Of a DNA stretch of 64,000 nucleotides, positions 1 through 8,481 are shown piece after piece (within the stretch, counting starts at the first letter, position 1; every line of letters begins with the position of its first letter). Position numbers and translations under genes: made by a program. Source of the stretch: an uncultured Prevotellaceae bacterium (GTDB taxonomy: Bacteria > Bacteroidota > Bacteroidia > Bacteroidales > Bacteroidaceae); NCBI GenBank assembly GCA_900315105.1, contig OMXX01000010.1, forward strand, positions 1 to 64,000, given 5' to 3'. Below the pieces are notes generated by a model. The model was given only the letters and a program-made list of their open reading frames with translations, was not told the DNA's origin and did no database searches.

Positions 1-164
1 GGTTGGATGAAAGACTGGAAGCCCCAAAGGCTTACAAAGGCTTTCAGACAAGCAATACATTATGAAGGCTGAAAGCCTTTTAGAACATAAATGTTTTTTC
101 TGGTTTTTGTTTTTACCGGACAGCAATAATTCATTTACGATATTTGTCGAAGGCATATATAAAC

Positions 165-206
165 GGAAAATACCGCTAATGGAAGAAATTATCCATAAGC
201 GGTATT
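165..206 (-). terminator. Hairpin downstream of ilvC
   Basis: Two 14-base arms at 169-182 and 193-206 (AATACCGC core) pair with one mismatch, and on the minus strand the stem is followed by a short T run. It lies about 55 bases after the ilvC stop and is the likely intrinsic terminator of that transcript. The remaining bases 1-260 hold no convincing gene. Confidence 0.6.
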
Positions 207-260
207 CAGTTTTGTGTAGAATCAAACCTAATCCTTATATATAAGGGTTTAAGTGAATAT

Positions 261-1304
261 TTAGTTGTTCTCTGGACGGAGCTTACGAACTGTCTCAGCA
301 GTACGCCACATCTCTGAGTTGTGGAGAGCTGCAAGTTCCTTCTCGAGGCCTTCACGATAGTCAGGCTTTGAGTTAGCGTCGATAGAGATCTGTGCCTCGT
401 GACCAGACTTAACAGACTCGTAAAGCTTCTGAACTACTGGCTTGCAAGCGTCGTGGAAAGGACCCATCCAGTCGAGAGCACCACGCTGAGCAGTTGTAGA
501 ACAGTTTGCATACATCCAGTCCATACCCTTCTGAGCGAAGAGAGGCATGAGTGACTGTGTGAGCTCCTCAACAGTCTCGTTGAATGCCTCAGATGGAGTG
601 TGACCGTTCTCACGGAGAACCTCGTACTGAGCAAGGAGGAGACCCTGAATAGCACCCATGAGTGAGCCACGCTCACCTGTGAGGTCAGAAGTAGCCTCGC
701 GCTGGAATGTAGTCTCGAACAAGTAACCTGAACCGATACCGATACCGAGAGCAAGTGTACGATCGAGAGCACGACCAGTAGCATCGTTGTAAACTGCGTA
801 TGAAGAGTTCAGACCGCGGCCCTCGAGGAACATAGTACGGAGTGATGTACCTGAACCCTTAGGAGCAACCATGATAACGTCGATATCCTTAGAAGGAACG
901 CAACCTGTGCGGTCAGACCATGTGATAGCGAAACCATGTGAGAAATAGAGAGCCTTACCAGGAGTGAGGTACTTCTGGAGAGTTGGCCATACAGACATTA
1001 CTGCAGCATCAGAAAGAAGACACATAACGATAGTACCCTTATCAGCAGCCTCCTCAATAGAGAAGAGGGTCTCGCCTGGTACCCAACCGTCATTCTTAGC
1101 CTTCTCGAAGGTCTTGCCCTGACGCTGACCAACGATTACATTGAAACCATTGTCGCGAAGGTTACAAGCCTGTCCAGGACCCTGAACGCCATAACCGATA
1201 ACAGCAATAGTCTCATCCTTGAGAATCTCACGGGCCTTCTCAAGTGGGAATTCCTCACGTGTCATTACCTCTTCGATAACGCCACCAAAATTCATTTTTG
1301 CCAT
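261..1304 (-). CDS. ilvC: Ketol-acid reductoisomerase
   Basis: Converts acetolactate or acetohydroxybutyrate to the dihydroxy acid with NAD(P)H and Mg2+, the second common step of valine, leucine and isoleucine synthesis, in the cytosol. The 347 residues are full length for class I enzymes. A Rossmann dinucleotide motif GYGVQG lies at 37-42, followed by a basic loop (VGQRQGK) that would set cofactor preference; the C-terminal knotted domain is intact. A second ATG three codons inside (MNFGG) is an alternative start. It is separated from the upstream thioesterase by 246 bases containing its own promoter (1445-1475) and an inverted repeat (1370-1432), so it is probably transcribed separately from ilvD-ilvB-ilvN although it completes the same pathway. 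Family assignment is certain; cofactor preference is not deduced. Confidence 0.97.
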   Translation of the reverse strand: MAKMNFGGVIEEVMTREEFPLEKAREILKDETIAVIGYGVQGPGQACNLRDNGFNVIVGQRQGKTFEKAKNDGWVPGETLFSIEEAADKGTIVMCLLSDAAVMSVWPTLQKYLTPGKALYFSHGFAITWSDRTGCVPSKDIDVIMVAPKGSGTSLRTMFLEGRGLNSSYAVYNDATGRALDRTLALGIGIGSGYLFETTFQREATSDLTGERGSLMGAIQGLLLAQYEVLRENGHTPSEAFNETVEELTQSLMPLFAQKGMDWMYANCSTTAQRGALDWMGPFHDACKPVVQKLYESVKSGHEAQISIDANSKPDYREGLEKELAALHNSEMWRTAETVRKLRPENN

Positions 1305-1369
1305 TGTTAATACTAATTTTTATAAAAAATGTTGTTATATAATAACTTATTCCTTCTTATGATTATGTC

Positions 1370-1432
1370 GAAGGTCAAAGGACTAAGGACCAAGGCTTCC
1401 GACCTTTGACTTTTGACCTTAGACTTTTGACT
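1370..1432. repeat. Inverted repeat of CTAAGG/CTTTGAC words in ilvC leader
   Basis: Arms made of short words (GGTCAAAGGACTAAGGAC and its approximate complement GACCTTTGACTTTTGACC) form a hairpin between the ilvC promoter and start codon. A longer relative sits at 50970-51062 upstream of the MORN gene. It would be transcribed as part of the ilvC 5' leader. No protein is encoded. Confidence 0.8.
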
Positions 1433-1444
1433 TTATTCCGACTG

Positions 1445-1475
1445 CAAAGATACTAAATATTTCTGAACAATGCAA
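1445..1475 (-). promoter_or_regulatory. Bacteroidota-type promoter of ilvC
   Basis: On the minus strand TTG (1475-1473), 20 bases, then TATCTTTG (1452-1445), matching the TTG-N19-21-TAnnTTTG consensus known for Bacteroidota. It places the start of transcription near 1438 and gives a leader of about 130 bases that contains the 1370-1432 hairpin. Confidence 0.7.
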
Positions 1476-1550
1476 GAAAACACGCATATATTATACGTTT
1501 TGCAATAATTTGTCACGTATGCCGCGTTTTATCTTTCACATTGTAAGTAT

Positions 1551-2306
1551 TTAGCCTTTTCGAAACTCCATCTTTAACCTGCTAAGCTCCACTTCCTCGT
1601 TTTCCTCAGGTCGGGTTATACGGAAGTAATGATTCTGTTCATCTTCCTCGAGATGATAGATTCTGAGAGTTTCGTTCCAATGTCCTTCCGCCACATACGC
1701 AATCTCAACTCTCCTGATATCGTGAGTACGGAGGAAATCGAGAGGGAAGGTATTCATTACATGGTCGAGATAGCGAACGGAATTGAGATGTCCGTTGACA
1801 TCAAGATCCGAATACTCCACCTTGAACTCCGTGTATTCTGTCATCTCGGGAGTCTTCACGCGAGAGACATCCTTTATAGGACATTCCTTCTCTGCATGAA
1901 TGTAATCAACGATAGATCCATCATTGATCAAAAGGATGTTTTGAGGCTCACGGGTGACGGTATCAATCATAGCCCAGATGCTCTTGGCATATCCATACAC
2001 CTTCTTTCCGTCCTCAGAGAGTATCTCCCAGTTACGCTTGGTGAAATACTTCATAGCACTCTCCACCCACGTAGTAATCGTGATGTGGTCATGCTCACGT
2101 GGCATATCCTCAAGTTCGATGGCAAGACGCGAGAGCACCCAGGTCTTGTTCATCGTATTGAGATACGACATACCGAAATGACGGCTTGTGGAATGTATGT
2201 CAGCAGCATTGAGCAAGTCGTTTCCGAGATGCCCAAGGCACAACTGATGCTTGAAGTCACAATGGAAGGCGTCAGTCGCAATGTGAAGCGTTTCTGTCTT
2301 TTCCAT
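1551..2306 (-). CDS. Acyl-ACP thioesterase (FatA/B-type)
   Basis: Hydrolyses acyl-ACP to free fatty acid in the cytosol. The 251-residue protein has two hot-dog halves and the active-site stretch DLDVNGHLN at about 167-175, the Asp-x-Asn-x-His arrangement of plant and bacterial acyl-ACP thioesterases. I chose the ATG at 2306 (MEKTETLH) because it lies 7 bases after the ilvN stop; an earlier in-frame start would overlap ilvN by 56 bases and adds a basic stretch absent from the family. It sits between ilvN and ilvC. Why a thioesterase travels with branched-chain amino acid genes is not clear; branched-chain acyl precursors derive from this pathway, so a link to branched fatty acids is possible but inferred. 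Confidence 0.9.
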   Translation of the reverse strand: MEKTETLHIATDAFHCDFKHQLCLGHLGNDLLNAADIHSTSRHFGMSYLNTMNKTWVLSRLAIELEDMPREHDHITITTWVESAMKYFTKRNWEILSEDGKKVYGYAKSIWAMIDTVTREPQNILLINDGSIVDYIHAEKECPIKDVSRVKTPEMTEYTEFKVEYSDLDVNGHLNSVRYLDHVMNTFPLDFLRTHDIRRVEIAYVAEGHWNETLRIYHLEEDEQNHYFRITRPEENEEVELSRLKMEFRKG

Positions 2307-2313
2307 TTGCTGT

Positions 2314-3183
2314 CTAAACTGCCATTTCCTCTTCCTTTCTCTGGGCGATATACTGATCAAGTCTCTCAATGCAAGACCTTGTGATAGCTATACGACCAGA
2401 GCGAACAAACTGAAGCACACAACCTAAATCATTGAGCTGATTGAAGTTATCAAGTACATCAGTAGATATACCTGTCTTCTCAACGATGGTATAGGTTGGG
2501 TTTACCTCAACGATACGGGCATCATGACGACGAACGATTCGACTGATTTCCTGATTGGCAAGTACCATAGGAGTTGATAGCTTCAGAAGAGAAGTCTCAA
2601 GGATGAATATCTCATCATCAGCAAAGCAGTTTGCCTGAAGAACGTCTATCTTCTTCTCAATCTGCTTTGTCAGCATCTCAGCCATCTCCTGCTTGCAATA
2701 ACAGGTAATGGTATATTTATGTACACCAGGAGTAGAAGAAGAACATACGTTGAGTGATTCTATATTGACTTGTCGGCGAGTGAACACAGCAGTAATCTGA
2801 TTCAGAATACCGGCAAAGTTCTCAGAATAGATGATGAGGGTATAGAGAGGAAGACCGTCATGATTGAGCTGAGCGCCCTCCCACGCAGGAGTAACAGGAC
2901 GCGCAACGGCATTTCTCTTGAAAGTCTCATGCTGAGGAGTACCATTGTTAAAATGCTTCTCAGTAGCCTTACGCTCACGGGCAAGATTCTTCTCGAAAGA
3001 GTTGCGATCTATGGCTGCAGCGGCACGTACAGCGGCATCAAAGATGGCTGTTTCCTCTTCCTGCAACTGCTCGTCGCACTTACCACAGGTATTGCAATCG
3101 CCACACTCGGCAGCTCCATAGCGGTTCTCCTCCGAGGGGGAGAGATTTTGGTTTGCCTTATTATTTATATTATCGTTATTCAT
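2314..3183 (-). CDS. ilvN: Acetolactate synthase small (regulatory) subunit, extended N-terminus
   Basis: Regulatory subunit that binds IlvB and mediates feedback by valine. An ACT domain begins near residue 113 (LYTLIIYSENFAGILNQ) and a second C-terminal domain follows, both as in the family. At 289 residues it is about 100 longer than usual: residues 1-110 form an extension rich in charged and Ala residues with a cysteine cluster CX2CX2CX2C at 27-36 (CGDCNTCGKC). No other ATG lies before the ACT domain, so the extension appears to be translated, unless a rare start is used. Residues 13-20 are encoded by a GC-rich repeat (SPSEEN). It follows ilvB after 70 bases and precedes the thioesterase by 7. 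The family call is firm; the role of the extension is unknown. Confidence 0.93.
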   Translation of the reverse strand: MNNDNINNKANQNLSPSEENRYGAAECGDCNTCGKCDEQLQEEETAIFDAAVRAAAAIDRNSFEKNLARERKATEKHFNNGTPQHETFKRNAVARPVTPAWEGAQLNHDGLPLYTLIIYSENFAGILNQITAVFTRRQVNIESLNVCSSSTPGVHKYTITCYCKQEMAEMLTKQIEKKIDVLQANCFADDEIFILETSLLKLSTPMVLANQEISRIVRRHDARIVEVNPTYTIVEKTGISTDVLDNFNQLNDLGCVLQFVRSGRIAITRSCIERLDQYIAQRKEEEMAV

Positions 3184-3221
3184 TATCGTTTATATCCTTG
3201 ATTGGAAATTTGTATCTAAAA

Positions 3222-3247
3222 CCTCCTTCCATCGGGAAGGTCGGGAT
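3222..3247. repeat. Short GC-rich hairpin between ilvB and ilvN
   Basis: CCTTCC and GGAAGG arms around ATCG form a small stem-loop in the 70-base ilvB-ilvN gap. It resembles the GC-rich repeat units found throughout the window. Confidence 0.6.
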
Positions 3248-3253
3248 AGTGCC

Positions 3254-5017
3254 TTACTCTACCTCAAACAGCATCTCATCTACATTACCTCCCGGAGGTG
3301 TCATAGGAAGCACGTTATCCTCTTCCTTAACAGCACACTGGAGAATGTATGGGCCCTTTGTATCGAGCATCTCGCGGATTGCGGCATCAAGGTCCTTACG
3401 GTCAATAACCGTCTTGCAAGGAATACCGTATGCCTCCGCAATCTTCTCGTAGTCAGGGTTCACCATTGGGGTGAATGAGTAACGCTTGTCGAAGAACATA
3501 TACTGCCATTGGCGAACATTGCCAAGGAAGTTATTGTTGAGCATTATCATCTTCACAGGGCATTGCTGCTCCATGATTGTTCCGAGTTCCTGAATGGTCA
3601 TCTGGAAACCGCCATCACCGGCAAACATACATACGGTTCTGTCAGGAGCACCAAAGGTGGCACCTATAGCCGCAGGAATACCGAAGCCCATAGTACCACA
3701 ACCGCCAGAAGTAATGACTGAACGCTCCTTAGTGAACTTGAAGTAACGGCAACCGAACATCTGGTTCTGACCAACATCAGTTACGAGCACAGCCTCATTG
3801 TTTGCAGCCTCACTAACCTTACGGACAACCTCACCCATCAACAGAGGGCCTTCCTTTGGATTAAGAGCAGCATCAATAACAAGGTTATATTCCTTTTCTG
3901 CGTATGGCTTGAAGCCTTCAATCCAAGTCTGATGCTTTGCAGGCTTTACATATTCAGAAACGCTTGCAAGAGTTTCCTTACAGTCACCAACAAGGGCAAG
4001 GTCAACCTTTACGTTCTTGTTTATCTCAGAAGGATCTATATCGAAATGGATAATCTTTGCCTGCTTAGCGTATGTCTTGAGATTTCCTGTGATACGGTCG
4101 TCAAAACGCATACCAACGGCAATAAGAAGATCACACTGGTTGGTCATGAAGTTTGGAGCATAGTTTCCATGCATTCCGAGCATACCCATGTTCAGAGGAT
4201 GATCGGTAGGAGCAGCAGAAAGACCGAGAAGAGTCTGTCCGAATGGAATCTGTGCCTTCTCACAAAGCTCAAGAAGTTCCTTGTGAGCTCCGCCAAGCTC
4301 TACACCCTGTCCTACGAGCATGAATGGCTTTACAGAATCATTGATCATCTGTGCAGCCTTCTTGATAGCTTCCTGACTTGGATGATGCAGAGGCTTGTAT
4401 GAACGGATGAAATCAACGGTCTGAGGCTCGTACTCGAACTTGGCAGTTTGGGCGTTCTTTGTAAAATCGAGGACAACAGGTCCCGGACGACCAGACTTTG
4501 CAATATAGAATGCACGAGCCACAGCCCAAGGAATGTCCTCCGCACGACGAATCTGATAGTTCCACTTTGTTATTGGCTGGGTAACGCCCACTACGTCAAC
4601 CTCCTGAAAGGCATCTGTTCCGAGCATAGCAGCTCCTACCTGACCGCAGATGACGACAATAGGAGTAGAGTCAATCATAGCATCAGCCACACCGGTAATG
4701 GTATTCATAGCACCAGGACCGGAAGTAACGATACAGCAACCTACCCTACCGCTAACACGGGCATAGCCCTGAGCAGCATGAACAGCAGCCTGCTCATGAC
4801 GAACGAGTATATGATTAAGAGTTTCCTTATGATCATACAGAGCATCGAAAGTTGGCATAATGGCACCACCCGGATATCCGAACAATGTCTCTACGCCCTC
4901 ATGCTCCAATGATCGCATAAGTGCCTCAGCACCTGTAATGAGAGCCCCCTCCCGGCCTCCCCGAGGGGAGGAGGAGCTAGTCACATTTTTACCCTCTTGT
5001 ATATTATTGTTATTCAT
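3254..5017 (-). CDS. ilvB: Acetolactate synthase large (catalytic) subunit
   Basis: ThDP-dependent enzyme joining two pyruvates, or pyruvate and 2-oxobutyrate, as the first common step of branched-chain amino acid synthesis. The 587-residue protein is full length: N-terminal pyrimidine-binding domain with the catalytic Glu in RHEQAAVHAAQGYAR, central FAD-binding domain, and C-terminal ThDP/Mg motif starting GDGGFQMT and ending in NN. The conserved fold starts at about residue 27; residues 13-26 (SSSSPRGGREGA) are encoded by a GC-rich palindromic repeat. The start codon is one base after the stop of the DUF559 gene, so the two are probably translationally coupled. The large and small subunits are adjacent, as expected for a two-subunit enzyme. 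Confidence 0.97.
   Translation of the reverse strand: MNNNNIQEGKNVTSSSSPRGGREGALITGAEALMRSLEHEGVETLFGYPGGAIMPTFDALYDHKETLNHILVRHEQAAVHAAQGYARVSGRVGCCIVTSGPGAMNTITGVADAMIDSTPIVVICGQVGAAMLGTDAFQEVDVVGVTQPITKWNYQIRRAEDIPWAVARAFYIAKSGRPGPVVLDFTKNAQTAKFEYEPQTVDFIRSYKPLHHPSQEAIKKAAQMINDSVKPFMLVGQGVELGGAHKELLELCEKAQIPFGQTLLGLSAAPTDHPLNMGMLGMHGNYAPNFMTNQCDLLIAVGMRFDDRITGNLKTYAKQAKIIHFDIDPSEINKNVKVDLALVGDCKETLASVSEYVKPAKHQTWIEGFKPYAEKEYNLVIDAALNPKEGPLLMGEVVRKVSEAANNEAVLVTDVGQNQMFGCRYFKFTKERSVITSGGCGTMGFGIPAAIGATFGAPDRTVCMFAGDGGFQMTIQELGTIMEQQCPVKMIMLNNNFLGNVRQWQYMFFDKRYSFTPMVNPDYEKIAEAYGIPCKTVIDRKDLDAAIREMLDTKGPYILQCAVKEEDNVLPMTPPGGNVDEMLFEVE
4941..4977. repeat. GC-rich palindromic repeat inside ilvB coding sequence
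   Basis: The run includes CTCCCGGCCTCCCCGAGGGG, a self-complementary GC-rich unit of the same style as the leader repeats. It is read in frame as residues 13-26 of IlvB, just before the conserved domain. Confidence 0.75.
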
Positions 5018-5018
5018 C

Positions 5019-5390
5019 TCAAAAAATATATCTGCAAATGACTTTTATTACATCATCTATCTTTTCTATTATCGTCTCATTATCAAAACGGATAACAGTA
5101 AAACCCATATCATTTAGTCGTTCTGTACGCTTCTCATCAAGAAGTTCTTGAATAGGTTGACAATGATACCCACCATCAACCTCTATAACCAGCTTATCTT
5201 CAAGGCAGACAAAATCTACGATATACTGACCTATAACATGCTGTCTATTAAACTTCTTCCCAAGTCTGTTTCCTCGCAAACGATCCCACAGAAACCTTTC
5301 CGCTTCAGTCTGGTATTTCCTATTCTCCTTTGCCCATTCGTGCAACATGGAGTATAATACCGGATCTGCTGTATTATATACATAATTCAT
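5019..5390 (-). CDS. DUF559 endonuclease-like protein
   Basis: A 123-residue protein of the DUF559 family, which has the Vsr-like/PD-(D/E)XK nuclease fold. Seen directly: N-terminal ETERFLWDRLR-like segment (AERFLWDRLRGNRLGKKF), then RQHVIGQYIVDFVCLEDKLVIEVDGGYH, holding the Asp and Glu-x-Asp residues that usually bind metal in this fold, and a C-terminal VIRFDNETI strand. It lies between ilvD and ilvB on the same strand with one base before the ilvB start. No methyltransferase or repair partner is nearby. The biochemical role of the family is not established; nuclease activity is inferred from fold. Its insertion into a biosynthetic operon may be passive. Confidence 0.85.
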   Translation of the reverse strand: MNYVYNTADPVLYSMLHEWAKENRKYQTEAERFLWDRLRGNRLGKKFNRQHVIGQYIVDFVCLEDKLVIEVDGGYHCQPIQELLDEKRTERLNDMGFTVIRFDNETIIEKIDDVIKVICRYIF

Positions 5391-5419
5391 AAGCGAATAT
5401 GTCTTTTAGCGATTCATTT

Positions 5420-5486
5420 GGCAGATGTCCAGACATCAGACATTACCGACTAAACATCTCCCTCCCTCGGGAGGGCTGGGGAGGGG
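5420..5486. repeat. GC-rich repeat between ilvD and the DUF559 gene
   Basis: Contains the perfect stem CCCTCCCTCGGGAGGG followed by GGGGAGGGG, and a half-palindrome around AGATGTCCAGACATC. It fills most of the 96-base gap between ilvD and the DUF559 gene. Confidence 0.7.
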
Positions 5487-7289
5487 TCAATCTATAATCC
5501 TCACACCACCCTTATCGGCACTTGCCACACTCTTGGCGTATGCACGAAGAGCCTTGCTGACCACACGATTACGCTTCAATGGCTGCTGTGGACGTGCCTC
5601 AAGTTCCTCATCTGAGAGCTTCACATTGATAGAGCGTGAAGGAATATCGATAACGATGATGTCACCATCCTTGATCTTACCGATATTACCACCAGAAGCA
5701 GCCTCTGGAGAGATATGACCGATTGAGAGACCTGATGTACCACCAGAGAAACGACCATCGGTAATAAGGGCACATTCCTTACCCATGTGCATAGACTTGA
5801 TATATGATGTAGGATAGAGCATTTCCTGCATACCAGGACCACCCTTAGGACCTTCGTGAGTGATGACAACGCAATCGCCTTTCTTCACCTTACCGCCAAG
5901 GATTCCCTCACAAGCATCTTCCTGTGAGTCGAATACAACAGCAGGACCTTCGAAGTGCCAAAGCTCAGGCGCAACACCTGCGGTCTTTACCACACAACCA
6001 TCCTTAGCAATGTTACCGAACAATACAGCCATACCGCCATCCTTCGTGTAAGCGTGCTCTATATCACGAATACAACCATTAGCACGGTCGGTATCAAGAC
6101 TCTCCCATTGAGCATCCTGTGAGCCCATCACATTAGAGAACTTACCACCAGGAGCTGAATGATAGATACGAGATGCCTCCGGATCAATATTCTCCTTGAG
6201 GATAGAGTACTTCTCAATATCCTCACCAAGAGTAGCACCATTCACGCGCTTGCAAGAGAGGTCAAGGAGATTGCCCTTAGCCAACTCACCCATGATACCG
6301 AGAATACCACCTGCACGGTTCTCTTCCTGAATAGAATATTTCTGCCAGTTTGGAGCAAGCTTGCAAAGGAATGGTACCTTACGAGAGAGTGCATCGATAT
6401 CAGGCATTGTGAAATCAACCTCTGCCTCCTGAGCAACAGCAAGGAGATGGAGTACGGTATTTGTAGAAGCACCCATAGCGATATCAAGAGTCATTGCGTT
6501 GAGGAATGCCTGACGGGTAGCTATTGAACGTGGGAGAACAGAGTCATCACCATCCTCATAATATGCAAATGCGTTCTTCACAATCTGCTTTGCAGCATCC
6601 TTGAAGAGCTGAATACGGTTCTTATGAGTAGCAAGGATAGAGCCGTTGCCTGGAAGTGAGAGACCAAGAGCCTCTGTGAGTGAGTTCATAGAGTTGGCTG
6701 TGAACATACCTGAGCAAGCGCCACAACCAGGACAAGCCATCTGCTCTACCTCTGCAAGTTCTTCATCGCTTACGGTTGGATCGCCACCCTTAATCATAGC
6801 TGTGATAAGGTCGGCATTCTCACCCTTGTACTTGTGTGACTCCATAGGACCGCCAGAAACGAATACTGTTGGGATGTTAAGGCGCATAGAAGCCATAAGC
6901 ATACCAGGAGTAACCTTGTCGCAGTTAGAGATACAGATCATAGCGTCAGCCTTGTGGGCATTAATCATGTACTCTACAGAGTCAGCGATAACATCACGAG
7001 AAGGCAATGAATAGAGCATGCCGTCGTGGCCCATTGCAATACCGTCATCCACAGCAATAGTATTGAACTCTGCTGCATAGCATCCCATAGCCTCAATTTC
7101 CTTCTTCACAATCTGACCAATCTCGTGGAGGTGTGTGTGACCAGGAACGAACTGTGTGAATGAATTTACGATTGCAATGATTGGCTTTCCAAACTGCTCA
7201 CGCTTCATACCATTGGCAACCCATAGAGCACGGGCGCCAGCCATACGTCTGCCTTCTGTGCAGACGCTACTTCTCAACTGATGTTTCAT
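5487..7289 (-). CDS. ilvD: Dihydroxy-acid dehydratase
   Basis: Fe-S enzyme that dehydrates dihydroxy-isovalerate or dihydroxy-methylvalerate to the 2-oxo acid, third common step of the branched-chain pathway. The 600 residues are full length. The cluster-binding cysteines are visible in CISNCDK and in [17 protein letters not shown], and the C-terminal [18 protein letters not shown] segment is conserved. It is the first gene of the ilvD-DUF559-ilvB-ilvN-thioesterase group, with a good promoter 56 bases upstream of its ATG. Its last codons run into a GC-rich repeat. Confidence 0.97.
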   Translation of the reverse strand: MKHQLRSSVCTEGRRMAGARALWVANGMKREQFGKPIIAIVNSFTQFVPGHTHLHEIGQIVKKEIEAMGCYAAEFNTIAVDDGIAMGHDGMLYSLPSRDVIADSVEYMINAHKADAMICISNCDKVTPGMLMASMRLNIPTVFVSGGPMESHKYKGENADLITAMIKGGDPTVSDEELAEVEQMACPGCGACSGMFTANSMNSLTEALGLSLPGNGSILATHKNRIQLFKDAAKQIVKNAFAYYEDGDDSVLPRSIATRQAFLNAMTLDIAMGASTNTVLHLLAVAQEAEVDFTMPDIDALSRKVPFLCKLAPNWQKYSIQEENRAGGILGIMGELAKGNLLDLSCKRVNGATLGEDIEKYSILKENIDPEASRIYHSAPGGKFSNVMGSQDAQWESLDTDRANGCIRDIEHAYTKDGGMAVLFGNIAKDGCVVKTAGVAPELWHFEGPAVVFDSQEDACEGILGGKVKKGDCVVITHEGPKGGPGMQEMLYPTSYIKSMHMGKECALITDGRFSGGTSGLSIGHISPEAASGGNIGKIKDGDIIVIDIPSRSINVKLSDEELEARPQQPLKRNRVVSKALRAYAKSVASADKGGVRIID

Positions 7290-7344
7290 ATTGTTGTTTT
7301 TGTATATTTACCATGATTTATCGGGGAAAATCCCAAATTGGCTA

Positions 7345-7375
7345 CAAAATTACTGATTTTTTGACTAAAAACCAA
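7345..7375 (-). promoter_or_regulatory. Promoter of the ilvD operon
   Basis: Minus-strand TTG (7375-7373), 20 bases, TAATTTTG (7352-7345). Start of transcription is expected near 7338, giving a leader of about 50 bases before the ilvD ATG. No leader peptide or T-box-like structure is evident. Confidence 0.7.
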
Positions 7376-7485
7376 CGATTTACTTATATTTTTTGTTAAA
7401 TTCGAGGGATTTTGTTACTTTTTGTCAAGCAAAGCGAAGTAAATGCTTATAATTCTAAACTTTGACAAAAACAGGAAATATCGTA

Positions 7486-8217
7486 TTAACGTCCCCATGC
7501 AGTTCTGACAAATGTCGTACTATTATTGACTGAAGAATCCATCTTGTAGAAATCTATTCCTAATTTCAACAGATATTCTTTGATGATTTCAAAGTTTATC
7601 TTATCTTTTATTCTTTTGTTATTGTAATAGTCTAAATTTTCAAATGGAAGAGGCTCACCTTGCTGAAAAAACGTCCATCTATCTTCCTTTAAAGCCATAA
7701 CCACTCTTTCTTCTCCATCTAAATTAGTATAATAAAAGGACATCTTTGGATATGGGCAGTTTTTTGTTGCAACTACACAATTAATACTTTCACATTTCAA
7801 CCTTTCTCGTAAATTATAGCATCCAGAATATAACCCATCACCTTGATTTGAAGACAGAAAAACAATGTTTGGATATAATTCAGAAGACCACCATGTAAAT
7901 TGCTCAAGAGTAGCACCTATTTCTGGATCAAAATACCTATCAAGACAAACATCATCATGTGGAATTATATATGCTTTGCCATTTTTTACAAGTCCATTCC
8001 AAAAATCATCCTTCAAGACTACATCTGAAAATTCTTCAAAAGTACATCCGAAGAAGACTGAAAAAGTAAAAAAAGAAAAATTGTCTGTCATATTGATTGA
8101 GGTTTTATTACTAAATCTACATTTGGCTAAATCAAGCCACTTATCGAATGCAAAGATAATCAAAATATCAGACAGTTCCAAATATTGTCTCAAAAAAGTC
8201 ATTTTCCAATTATCCAT
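7486..8217 (-). CDS. Hypothetical protein
   Basis: I do not recognise this 243-residue protein. It has no signal peptide, is rich in aromatic residues, and looks like a soluble globular protein; a central part reads DDVCLDRYFDPEIGATLEQF. The ATG at 8217 (MDNWKMTFL) is chosen because the longer reading upstream would run through a tandem repeat and the OmpA terminator. It is flanked by ilvD (196 bases away) and the OmpA-type gene, both on the same strand, and its base composition is more AT-rich than theirs, suggesting a later arrival. No partner gene suggests a role. Confidence 0.6.
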   Translation of the reverse strand: MDNWKMTFLRQYLELSDILIIFAFDKWLDLAKCRFSNKTSINMTDNFSFFTFSVFFGCTFEEFSDVVLKDDFWNGLVKNGKAYIIPHDDVCLDRYFDPEIGATLEQFTWWSSELYPNIVFLSSNQGDGLYSGCYNLRERLKCESINCVVATKNCPYPKMSFYYTNLDGEERVVMALKEDRWTFFQQGEPLPFENLDYYNNKRIKDKINFEIIKEYLLKLGIDFYKMDSSVNNSTTFVRTAWGR

Positions 8218-8254
8218 ACTAATTCCGTCACAAATAACAGGCTTACAACTCCAC

Positions 8255-8355
8255 TCTTTCTCCATCGTTTGTCCATCGTTACTCCATCGTTCCTCCATCG
8301 AAACGATGGACCATCGATGGAGTATCGATGGAGTATCGATGGAGTATCTACGGAG
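8255..8355. repeat. ATCGATGGAGT tandem units in inverted halves
   Basis: The left half carries TCCATCGTT four times at 9-12 base spacing; the right half carries ATCGATGGAGT about three times in tandem. The halves are complementary around CGAAACG at about 8298-8304, giving a long imperfect hairpin upstream of the hypothetical gene. Confidence 0.85.
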
Positions 8356-8427
8356 GAAGAGCGGACATATAGCGGTATTACTTATAAGTGAAATGCCTTG
8401 TATTAGGGAAGGAAAAAGCATAGACGA

Positions 8428-8462
8428 AAAAATCCCGACAAGCGAACCTGTCGGGACAAATA
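8428..8462 (-). terminator. Intrinsic terminator of the OmpA-family gene
   Basis: Minus strand GTCCCGACAGG-TTCG-CTTGTCGGGA followed by six Ts, starting about 20 bases after the stop codon. A textbook GC stem with tetraloop and T tract. Confidence 0.9.
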
Positions 8463-8481
8463 TCATATACTAAGAGAATAA

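Noticed and set aside
62..244. Possible 60-residue gene on the plus strand
   Set aside because: It overlaps the ilvC terminator hairpin, has no family resemblance, and lacks a promoter.
1629..2384. Long open frame on the plus strand opposite the thioesterase and ilvN
   Set aside because: It is antisense to two clear genes and its sequence has no recognisable family; it is a shadow of their codon bias.
8217..8466. N-terminal extension of the hypothetical gene at 7486-8217
   Set aside because: It would translate the ATCGATGGAGT repeat and reach into the OmpA terminator.
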